Positions 57,532 to 64,000 of a stretch of DNA of 64,000 nucleotides are shown here, one piece after another. The stretch is from CAYXXZ01 sp964469165 (lineage in GTDB: Bacteria; Pseudomonadota; Gammaproteobacteria; Pseudomonadales; Porticoccaceae). Made by a program: the position numbers and the translations under genes. The DNA is taken from contig CAYXXZ010000002.1 of the NCBI GenBank assembly GCA_964469165.1, forward strand, positions 50,438-114,437, given 5' to 3'. The notes beneath the pieces were generated by a model. The model ran no database searches. It had not been told where the DNA came from and saw only the letters and a program-made list of their open reading frames with translations. Each line of letters starts with the position of its first letter. Position 1 is the stretch's first letter.

Positions 57532-58886
57532 CGCGAGCGACTGTTCTCATCGTCGATGATGACCCCGGCCTGCTGCAATTGCTGAAGATACGCCTGGAGG
57601 CCTTCGGCTACACCACGTTGTCGGCGGCGTCCGGCAACGAAGCCCTGGGCATTCTGGAAACCCAGGCTGTCGACGTGCTGGTCACCGACCTGCGCATGGA
57701 GCCCATGGATGGCATGGCGCTGTTCGAGCGCGTGCACGAACGCTGGCCGGGAATTCCCGTGATCATGCTCACCGCGCACGGCACCATCCGCGAGGCGGTG
57801 GACGCCACTCACAGCGGCATTTTCGCCTTTCTCACCAAACCCGTGGACAAGGATGAACTGCAGAGCACCCTGAAACAGGCCACCGACCAGATCCGCCCGG
57901 GCGCCGCGCGTGAACCCGCTGCCGAGGGACGCCTGCTGACCCGCAGCGCGAGAATGTTCGAGTTGCTGGAGCAGGCGCGCCTCTATGCAGAAAGCGACGT
58001 CAACATTCTCGTCACCGGCGAGAGCGGGACGGGCAAGGAACTGCTGGCCGACAGTATCCACAACTGGAGTTCGCGCGCCGGCCGCTCCTTCGTTGCCATC
58101 AACTGCAGCGCCATTCCCCAGGAATTGCTGGAATCCGAGCTCTTCGGCTACGTCAAGGGGGCTTTCACGGGCGCCAACCAGAACCGTGAAGGGTTGTTCA
58201 CCACCGCCGACGGCGGCACCGTGCTGCTCGACGAAATTGGCGACATGCCCTATTCCCTGCAGGCAAAATTACTCAGGGTATTGCAGGAAGGACAGATCCG
58301 GCCGGTGGGCGGGCGCGAGGATATTCCCATCGATATCCGGGTGATTTCCGCCACCCACGTCGACCTTGCATCGTCCATTGCCGAGAAGCGCTTTCGCGAG
58401 GACCTCTACTATCGTCTCAATGTGGTCAGCCTGCACATTCCGCCGCTGCGCGAGCGCCTCGAGGATATTCCCCTGTTGACGGAGCACTTTCTCAATGCCA
58501 TCGCGGCCCGCACCGGCAAACCGCGCAAGACCGTCTCACCGCAGGCGCTCAGCCTGTTGTTGAGCTACGACTGGCCGGGCAACATCCGCCAGCTCGAAAA
58601 CGTCATGGAAAGACTGTTCGCGCTGTGCAGCGGACCGATCATATCGGACACCCTCACACGTCAATCACTCCCCACTGACAGCCCGCCGCGCATGCACTCC
58701 CTGAGCGATGCGCGCAAGGACTTCGAACGCAGCTACCTGACCCAGTTGCTCACCGCCACGCGCGGCAATATGACCCAGGCCGCGGAACTGGCGGGCCGCA
58801 ACCGCTCGGATTTTCACAAACTGGTAAAGCGCCACGAACTCAACCCCGCAGTCTTTCGCGACACGGAAGGCGAGGGTGAGGACTAG
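57528..58886 (+). CDS. glrR: Sigma-54 response regulator, GlrR/QseF-like
   Basis: Protein of 452 residues from GTG 57528, overlapping the lipoprotein stop. Receiver with Asp 54 (DVLVTDLRMEPMDGM). AAA+ domain with Walker A GESGTGKE and the GAFTGA loop (ELFGYVKGAFTGANQ). C-terminal Fis-type helix (TQAAELAGRNRSDFHKLVKRHEL). It is the second sigma-54 activator in this window after PrsR. The TAG stop is the first part of a heptamer repeat. Confidence 0.9.
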   Translation: MTRATVLIVDDDPGLLQLLKIRLEAFGYTTLSAASGNEALGILETQAVDVLVTDLRMEPMDGMALFERVHERWPGIPVIMLTAHGTIREAVDATHSGIFAFLTKPVDKDELQSTLKQATDQIRPGAAREPAAEGRLLTRSARMFELLEQARLYAESDVNILVTGESGTGKELLADSIHNWSSRAGRSFVAINCSAIPQELLESELFGYVKGAFTGANQNREGLFTTADGGTVLLDEIGDMPYSLQAKLLRVLQEGQIRPVGGREDIPIDIRVISATHVDLASSIAEKRFREDLYYRLNVVSLHIPPLRERLEDIPLLTEHFLNAIAARTGKPRKTVSPQALSLLLSYDWPGNIRQLENVMERLFALCSGPIISDTLTRQSLPTDSPPRMHSLSDARKDFERSYLTQLLTATRGNMTQAAELAGRNRSDFHKLVKRHELNPAVFRDTEGEGED

Positions 58887-58952
58887 TTGTCAGTTGTCAG
58901 TGAGCGCGGCACCCCCTGATAACTGTCAACTGAAAACTGTGAACTCTGAACT
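58885..58952. repeat. AGTTGTC-type heptamer-arm element between convergent genes
   Basis: Left arm AGTTGTC-AGTTGTC (58885-58898), right arm GATAACT-GTCAACT-GAAAACT-GTGAACT-CTGAACT (58918-58952). Every right-arm unit ends in AACT. The element fills the space between the glrR stop and the stop of the convergent GGDEF gene at 58956. Confidence 0.88.
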
Positions 58953-58955
58953 ACA

Positions 58956-60395
58956 TCAACCTGCCCGCACCTGATTGCGCCCATCCCTCTTCGCCGTGTA
59001 CATGGCGCTGTCGGCGCGGTGCACCACGGCATCGAGGGTTTCGCCCTGCAGGTACTGGGTCACGCCGATACTGACGGTGACGTCGATGGACTCGCGTCCG
59101 AAGGGAACCGGTTGCGCGACGATGGCATTGCGAATTTCCTCGGCTTTCTTGACCGCCTCGGCGCGGTCGCAATCTTCGAGCAGCACCAGAAACTCTTCGC
59201 CACCCCAGCGACACAGCGTGTCGGAATCGCGGATGTGCTGGCGAATCGTGGTGGTGACGCTACGCAGCACCGTATCACCGCCCAGGTGACCGAACTGATC
59301 GTTGACCCCCTTGAAATGATCCACGTCGATCACCAGCAATGACAGGCTGCTACGGCGGCGCAGTGAGGATTTTACGGCGCGCTCGAACAGGGTATCGAAC
59401 ACCTGGCGGTTGACCGCGCCGGTGAGTTTGTCGGACGTGGCCATCTCTACCAGGCGGCGCTGGTAATCGCGGATCGTGAAATATGCCAGGCACAGGATGA
59501 TGGCGGTGACCGCTATCGAAATGAGGATATTGACCAGCAACGTCCTTTCGATACGTATTTCACCTTGCGAGACGTGCTGTTCGACGATCAGGTACCAGTC
59601 GAACTCCGGCACCAGGCGGCTGTTGAGATGAACGAGGCCCTCGCCCGGCGCCTGATAGCTCATGGTCGTGCTGGGGCTCGTCAGCAATTGCGTGGCATGG
59701 GCGGCAAGGCCGGGGCGGTGATGGATGCGGCCTTCGAGCTGATCGCCACTGCCGTGCAGGACGATGTCGCCCTGGCGGTTCACGAAGTAGATCAGGCGCC
59801 CGTAGCGGCGCTCGTAGAGATCGATCAGCTCGACTACCGAATTGAGCGACAGACCTACGCCGATGATGCCCAGCAGCCTGTCCTGGTAGTTGCGCACCTG
59901 GTAATTGACAAAGATGCTGACGCGCGAGCGATCCGCCGTATCCCTGTCGATATTGATCTCGAAGGGCTCCTTCATGCGCATCGAGCGGAAATACCACTGA
60001 TCGGCCGGATCATCCGGGTCGACCACCTTGATGATGCCCTTGGCGTGGTAGTAGTTGTGGGTGGCCTCGGAAACGAAGGACGCCGTGATGGTCTGGTACT
60101 TGCGCTGAATCTCTTCCAGATAACGGCTGATGGGCTCGACATCCTGCTCTCCGCTGATGGCCCAGTCGCGCACGAAAGTATCCGTGGCCATGAGCGAGGA
60201 AATCAGGATGGGCGTGAGAAGGTCCCGCTGGATCTCCGAATAGATGTTGTCGCTGGTCAGCGGCAGCGCTTCCTCCGCAATCTGCCGTGACAGGGAGTCG
60301 TGGGCCGCGAAATAGCTGATCAGGGTCGTGGCGAGAAATCCCGAAGCCAACAGCAGCGTGAGAACCGTCGCGATCACTCCCTTGCTGCGAATCAT
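58956..60395 (-). CDS. Membrane-bound diguanylate cyclase with sensor domain
   Basis: Protein of 479 residues. N-terminal helix (residues 7-28), a large periplasmic dCache-like sensor domain (about 35-285; YRSM-type WYFRSMRMKEPFEINIDRDTA and YQDRLLGIIGVGLSL), a second helix (about 290-310), then the GGDEF domain with GGEEF intact. RDSD five residues before it is an inhibitory site. It should make c-di-GMP in response to a periplasmic ligand. The start is ATG 60395. Confidence 0.9.
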   Translation of the reverse strand: MIRSKGVIATVLTLLLASGFLATTLISYFAAHDSLSRQIAEEALPLTSDNIYSEIQRDLLTPILISSLMATDTFVRDWAISGEQDVEPISRYLEEIQRKYQTITASFVSEATHNYYHAKGIIKVVDPDDPADQWYFRSMRMKEPFEINIDRDTADRSRVSIFVNYQVRNYQDRLLGIIGVGLSLNSVVELIDLYERRYGRLIYFVNRQGDIVLHGSGDQLEGRIHHRPGLAAHATQLLTSPSTTMSYQAPGEGLVHLNSRLVPEFDWYLIVEQHVSQGEIRIERTLLVNILISIAVTAIILCLAYFTIRDYQRRLVEMATSDKLTGAVNRQVFDTLFERAVKSSLRRRSSLSLLVIDVDHFKGVNDQFGHLGGDTVLRSVTTTIRQHIRDSDTLCRWGGEEFLVLLEDCDRAEAVKKAEEIRNAIVAQPVPFGRESIDVTVSIGVTQYLQGETLDAVVHRADSAMYTAKRDGRNQVRAG

Positions 60396-60441
60396 CAGTT
60401 TGAACTCGAAAGGTCAGCCGGGCTGTCCGCCCTGCCCGGAA

Positions 60442-60993
60442 TCAGCCGGGTTCCGTCTCATCGACCAACGACGCATCACTGGCACTGACAGCCATGCTCG
60501 CGGCCTCCGGTGAGTCCTTGCGGAACTGGTCCGAATCGAGAAACTGAAGCTTGATCAGCGCGACATTGCGTTGCGGGTGGATGCCGAGCACCATCACGTT
60601 GATGTTGTCTCTGTCGCGGATGATACCCGGGAGGTGAACGATGACCTCCGCCGTTTCCTCGCTGGTAAAGAGGTTCAAATCCTGCTTCTTGCTCAGCTTG
60701 CCGGCGATGTTGCGCAAGGTCTGCTGCAGGGCGAGCTTGAACATATGAAAGGTGATATGGCCTTTATACTGGCTGTGATCCAGCGCCAATTTGAGCTTCA
60801 CCTGCCCCTGACCGGCCTCCTTGAACGTGAGGGTAGCGATCTCGACCGCGTCGCCGGCGGCAATTTCCTTGTAGAGCTTGCGTGCCTTTTCCTTGTGGCT
60901 GCGGAAAAAGTAGTTGTCCAGTGCGTTCAACGCCAACGTCAGCAATTGGTCCACGGCGATAACCGGTTGTGTTGCGGATGATGGCGCGGTCAT
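60442..60993 (-). CDS. Conserved-looking protein of unknown function
   Basis: Protein of 183 residues, soluble, starting MTAPSSATQPVIAVDQLL. It has alternating alpha/beta-like stretches (DAVEIATLTFKEAGQGQVKLKLALDHSQYKGHITFHMFKLALQQTL) and a Ser/Asp/Glu-rich C-terminus. I do not recognise a family. It precedes the GGDEF gene by 46 bases on the same strand, so the two may share a transcript and it could be an accessory part of that signalling unit. Confidence 0.7.
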   Translation of the reverse strand: MTAPSSATQPVIAVDQLLTLALNALDNYFFRSHKEKARKLYKEIAAGDAVEIATLTFKEAGQGQVKLKLALDHSQYKGHITFHMFKLALQQTLRNIAGKLSKKQDLNLFTSEETAEVIVHLPGIIRDRDNINVMVLGIHPQRNVALIKLQFLDSDQFRKDSPEAASMAVSASDASLVDETEPG

Positions 60994-61065
60994 TGAACTC
61001 TCCCCTCTCGAAGTGGCCTAAAGTGTACTCTGCGGGCTACCGCCTGTCATCAGCAGCTTGTCAAT

Positions 61066-61093
61066 TTGATTTGACATCTCTTTCCTGTAAGAT
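61066..61093 (+). promoter_or_regulatory. Possible sigma-70 promoter of the Bax-inhibitor-1 gene
   Basis: TTGATT, a 16-base spacer, then TAAGAT. It sits 42 bases before the ATG and no other gene lies between. Confidence 0.45.
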
Positions 61094-61134
61094 CGGCCCC
61101 TGACAAAATCGTTGCCACACCCGGAGCACAAACC

Positions 61135-61794
61135 ATGGAAACACGGACAAACCCTTCACTTTCACGGTCCGCCGCGCTTTCCGATGAGGTCAGCAAGGTT
61201 CTGCGCAATACCTATTCCCTGCTGGCGATGACCCTGCTGTTCAGCGCCATTACCGCAGGGGTGGCCATGGCACTGAACGTACCCTTCCTCGGCCTGTGGA
61301 CACTGCTGCCCTACTTCTTCTTCCTGTGGATGACGGAGAAGAACAAGAACAGCGCTTCAGGTCTGGCGTGGGTCTTTGCGCTGACCGGCTGGCTCGGCTT
61401 CACCATGGGCCCGATCATCAGCCATTATCTGAAAACCTCTGGCGCCGAGCCCGTACTGACCGCGCTTGGCGGCACCGCGCTGATTTTCTTCGCCTGCTCT
61501 GGTTATGTGCTGACCACCCGCAAGAATCTCGGTTTCATGTCGGGCTTTCTGATCACCGGCCTGGTTGTGGCCTTCGTCGCCGCCATCGCCAACATTTTCC
61601 TCCAGATTCAAGGTTTGTCTCTGGCCCTGTCCTGTATCTTCCTGGTGGTATCCGCTGGCCTGCTGATGTGGCAAACCAGCGAGATCATCCACGGCGGCGA
61701 GCGCAATTACATCTCCGCTACCGTGATGCTGTTCGTGATGATCTACAACATCTTCTCGAGCCTGCTTCATCTCATCGGCATGAGCGAAGACTGA
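61135..61794 (+). CDS. yccA: Bax inhibitor-1 (TMBIM) family membrane protein
   Basis: Protein of 219 residues with seven membrane helices. It is YccA-like: N-terminal VLRNTYSLLAMTLLFSAITAGVAMAL, the conserved mid-helix GFTMGPIISHYL, and the C-terminal MLFVMIYNIFSSLLHL. YccA is an FtsH substrate and modulator in E. coli; ftsH is in this window but far away. Confidence 0.92.
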   Translation: METRTNPSLSRSAALSDEVSKVLRNTYSLLAMTLLFSAITAGVAMALNVPFLGLWTLLPYFFFLWMTEKNKNSASGLAWVFALTGWLGFTMGPIISHYLKTSGAEPVLTALGGTALIFFACSGYVLTTRKNLGFMSGFLITGLVVAFVAAIANIFLQIQGLSLALSCIFLVVSAGLLMWQTSEIIHGGERNYISATVMLFVMIYNIFSSLLHLIGMSED

Positions 61795-61852
61795 CCGCGC
61801 AACATCACCACAGGGCGGCATCCGTGCCGCCTTTTTTATTGGCAGAAAACCC

Positions 61853-62161
61853 GTGTACGACGTCGACGAAGAAGGCTTTCTCGAAGATCCCGACCTCTGG
61901 GACCGCGACTTCACCCTGTGGGTCGCCGCGCAGGAGAACCTCGTTCTCACGGATGAACATTGGGCGCTGATCGAACAAACCCGCAACTTCTATCTCGAAT
62001 TCGGCTTCTCGCCCTCCATGCGCCCCCTGGTGAAGTACATCGGCACGCATCTCGGCCCGGACAAGGGAAGAAGTCTTTACCTCATGGCGCTTTTTCCACC
62101 CAGCCCCGCGCGCCTGCTCAGCAAGCTCGCAGGGCTGCACAAGCCCAAGAACTGTCTGTGA
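61853..62161 (+). CDS. tusE: TusE/DsrC-family sulfur relay protein
   Basis: Protein of 102 residues from GTG 61853. It has the family core DEEGFLEDPDLWDRDFTLWVAAQE, then the C-terminal arm PPSPARLLSKLAGLHKPKNCL with a single Cys as penultimate residue, as in TusE (sulfur carrier for 2-thiouridine in tRNA). The second arm Cys of sulfite-linked DsrC is absent. It lies ~60 bases after the Bax-inhibitor gene, a common pairing in gammaproteobacteria. Confidence 0.92.
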   Translation: MYDVDEEGFLEDPDLWDRDFTLWVAAQENLVLTDEHWALIEQTRNFYLEFGFSPSMRPLVKYIGTHLGPDKGRSLYLMALFPPSPARLLSKLAGLHKPKNCL

Positions 62162-62410
62162 GCATAGAGTTGTTTACTTCGACTCGTACATGAGCTGCCT
62201 GAATGCTTGCAGGGCGATTCGCCGGACGGGTAGACTTTGCCCCCTGAAGGCGCCGCCACCCGCCGAGCCCGCACAACCTCCGTTCCGCGTGAACGTGAAG
62301 AAGGTAGTAGCCACTTTGATTCATTCCACCACCATTGCCTCGCCCGTCGCACGCCTTGTTGAATTTCCGTGCGCTCTGCGCAAGCGCGCTGCGCTGCCGA
62401 GCAACCACTG

Positions 62411-63361
62411 ATGAGGCGCAACGATGTGGCCTGGAGCTGCGTCGGCATCGCTGCGCTGGTTTTCTCGTGCTGGCTACTGTACCGGGAAATTCACGTCATC
62501 TCCCTCGACGAAATCGCAGACAGTCTGTCGGCAATTTCTTCCCACAACTGGGTGCTGGTGAGTATCGCGACCCTCGGCTCGTACATGGCGCTGGCCTGGT
62601 ACGACCGCATCGCGATCGCTCATCTGGGCAAGAAAATCTCCTGGTGGTTCATCACCCTGTGCTCGTTCACCACCTATGCACTGGCTCACAACATCGGCGC
62701 TTCGGTATTTTCCGGCGCGGTGGTGCGTTATCGCGCCTACCGCTCCAAGGGCCTGACACCCCAGGAAATCGGCATTCTGATCGTATTTTGTTCCTTTACC
62801 TTTGCGTTGGGGATGGTGCTGGCGTCGGGTGTCGTGCTGGTGCTGCAGCCGCAGCTGATCGAACGCATTGCCGACATCGAACCCTGGGTGTCCGAAGCGG
62901 TGGGCCTGGTGCTGATCACCATTGTGGTGTTGTACGTGATCGGTTCGTGGCGCCAGTTCAAACCCTGGAACTGGCGCAAGATTCATATCCAGTATCCACG
63001 CCTGCCACTTGTCGCCCGCCAGCTGGTGGCTGGCCCGCTGGAACTGCTGTGTGCCGCCGCGATCATCTACTTCGCGCTACCCAGCGAAACCAACCCCGGC
63101 TATCTGGTGGTGCTCGGCGTTTTCCTGGCATCCTTTGCGCTGGCCCTGCTCTCGCATTCGCCGGGTGGCCTGGGCGTTCTGGAAGTCACCTTTCTCGCCG
63201 CTCTCCCCGAGGTCGCCACCGCCGACGCCCTCGCCGCGCTGATCGTGTTCCGCTGTTTCTATCTGCTGCTGCCCTTTGCTCTGTCACTGCTGGTTGTGTT
63301 CGCGTTCGAGTGGTCGCAATGGCAGTCTCGCCACATCCCGCCACCGCGCGGACATAGGTGA
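62411..63361 (+). CDS. YbhN-like (LPG synthase TM domain) membrane protein
   Basis: Protein of 316 residues from ATG 62411, with eight or so helices. The family signature GASVFSGAVVRYRAYRSKGLTP and the late HSPGGLGVLEVTFLAALP fit UPF0104/lysylphosphatidylglycerol-synthase-type membrane domains, without the catalytic soluble domain. Substrate unknown; lipid or polymer flipping is only suggested for the family. The 250 bases before it (62162-62410) hold nothing I can support. Confidence 0.82.
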   Translation: MRRNDVAWSCVGIAALVFSCWLLYREIHVISLDEIADSLSAISSHNWVLVSIATLGSYMALAWYDRIAIAHLGKKISWWFITLCSFTTYALAHNIGASVFSGAVVRYRAYRSKGLTPQEIGILIVFCSFTFALGMVLASGVVLVLQPQLIERIADIEPWVSEAVGLVLITIVVLYVIGSWRQFKPWNWRKIHIQYPRLPLVARQLVAGPLELLCAAAIIYFALPSETNPGYLVVLGVFLASFALALLSHSPGGLGVLEVTFLAALPEVATADALAALIVFRCFYLLLPFALSLLVVFAFEWSQWQSRHIPPPRGHR

Positions 63362-63477
63362 GCCCATCGCCGCCAGCAATATCCTTCTATACTGACAAAT
63401 CAGAAAGTCCAGCAAACCGCAAGCCGCGCAAAGATCTTGTTTGAAATTTACGACACCCCGGCCTGCGACTGTGGTTG

Positions 63478-63554
63478 AGCCATAAGCGGCAATTCAAACG
63501 CCGGCAGAACTCAGTTCTTCCAGCACTCCTGCTTAAAGCTTACGGCTTATAGCT
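63478..63554. repeat. Heptamer-arm element
   Basis: Left arm AGCCATA-AGCGGCA (63478-63491) and right arm GCTTACGGCTTATAGC (63538-63553) around a core ending TCCAGCACTCCTGCTTA. The same core end occurs at 28470 and 28245, and the preceding CTGTGGTTGAGC also precedes the element at 27349. Confidence 0.8.
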
Positions 63555-63601
63555 ACCTATGCTGAACCACGCCAGCCAGCGTCTATTGCGAGAGGAACCC
63601 C

Positions 63602-63946
63602 ATGGAGCTGAAAACAACACGATGTGAGCCCTGTCACAAAGGCTCCGAGCCTGTGTCGGCGCAAGCTGCCGAGCATCATCTCGAACAGCTGCCCGAATGG
63701 CGGATACAGACCACGCATGATGAAAAGCGCCTGACCCGAACCTTCCCCTTCAAGCGCTACCAGAGCTGTCTCGACTTCGCCCAGGCTATCGGCGCACTGG
63801 CGGAAGAGGAAAATCACCACCCACTCATGGAAGTGGCCTGGGGCGCCGTCACCGTTTCCTGGTGGACACACAGCATCGGCGGACTGCATCTCAACGACTT
63901 CATCATGGCAGCGCGCACGGATGCCTTGTTTGAGCGGGGGTTTTAA
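63602..63946 (+). CDS. phhB: 4a-hydroxytetrahydrobiopterin dehydratase (PhhB/DCoH-like)
   Basis: Protein of 114 residues. The family motif is intact: EENHHPLMEVAWGAVTVSWWTH ... GLHLNDFIMAARTD, with paired His and later His/Asp of the active site. It recycles the pterin cofactor of phenylalanine hydroxylase, or serves as a pterin dehydratase in general. The stop TAA is followed directly by a heptamer array. Confidence 0.93.
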   Translation: MELKTTRCEPCHKGSEPVSAQAAEHHLEQLPEWRIQTTHDEKRLTRTFPFKRYQSCLDFAQAIGALAEEENHHPLMEVAWGAVTVSWWTHSIGGLHLNDFIMAARTDALFERGF

Positions 63947-64000
63947 TTGTCAGTTGTCAGTTGTCAGTTGTCAGTTGTCAGTTGTCAGTTGTCAGTTGTC
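63947..64000. repeat. TTGTCAG heptamer array, runs off the window
   Basis: Seven full perfect TTGTCAG units plus five bases of an eighth, starting one base after the phhB stop codon and continuing past the end of the sequence. The unit is the same as in the left arm at 58885. Confidence 0.97.

Noticed and set aside
62190..62411. Small ORF between tusE and the YbhN-like gene
   Set aside because: Composition and sequence show no domain, signal or ribosome site; the frame runs into the next gene's start without coupling.
63947..64000. Heptamer array as a CRISPR
   Set aside because: The unit is 7 bases with no spacers, and no cas gene is present in the window.

Overview
The window reads as chromosomal DNA of a GC-rich gammaproteobacterium. 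The housekeeping gene orders are of that class: rlmE-ftsH-folP-glmM-tpiA-secG-tRNA-Leu, gpmI-envC-ctpA, a Fur-box/fagA-like/fumC unit as in Pseudomonas, nrdR-ribD-ribE-ribBA-ribH-nusB-thiL-pgpA, and a glrK-qseG-glrR-like unit. The species cannot be named from the sequence alone. A PEP-CTERM/exosortase locus points to an environmental, exopolysaccharide- or floc-forming lineage.

Layout. (1) Positions 1-20500 hold one flank of a PEP-CTERM/exopolysaccharide locus: the end of an exosortase-associated acyltransferase, a VAO-type flavoprotein, a PEP-CTERM surface protein behind a sigma-54-type promoter, the TPR lipoprotein PrsT, a VanZ-heparinase II/III fusion, a small membrane ORF, the PrsR/PrsK two-component pair, a frameshifted TviC-like epimerase, a TviB-like UDP-sugar dehydrogenase, the PEP-CTERM-locus ATPase, an EpsB-type sugar transferase and a receiver-PAS-GGDEF protein. 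The exosortase itself is not in the window. (2) 20600-27300 is a conserved core block from tRNA-Leu to yhbY. (3) 27350-28530 is a repeat-rich gap carrying an 845-bp IS5-family element. (4) 28600-50000 holds gpmI-envC-ctpA, fagA-fumC, ribA-hisF, a retropepsin-like protein, the riboflavin/thiamine block, glyA, an ECF sigma/anti-sigma pair, ettA and prlC. (5) 50200-64000 holds signalling genes (CHASE-GAF-PAS-GGDEF-EAL, GlrK/QseG/GlrR, a membrane GGDEF protein), small unknowns, a Bax-inhibitor-1 family protein, tusE, a YbhN-like membrane protein and phhB.

How the locus may work (inference): PrsK senses an envelope signal and phosphorylates PrsR, a sigma-54 activator. PrsR activates the -24/-12 promoter in front of the PEP-CTERM gene. 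The sugar transferase and the UDP-HexNAc dehydrogenase/epimerase feed polymer synthesis, the ATPase and PrsT serve export, and the heparinase-type domain could trim the polymer. A 13-bp tandem duplication breaks the epimerase in this isolate.

The most unusual feature is not protein-coding. At least ten intergenic sites carry elements whose arms are runs of strict 7-nt units (AGCYRTA, GTCTGAC, ACGTGNN, AGTTGTC types), often as inverted arms around a 15-100 nt core. They sit between stop codons and sometimes supply them. One is split by the IS with a readable 3-bp target duplication. A second interspersed family (REP-like TGTAGGAGC hairpins) and a 28-bp perfect palindrome present twice add to this. 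Near prlC a REP/terminator/gene-end block has been duplicated and has decayed.
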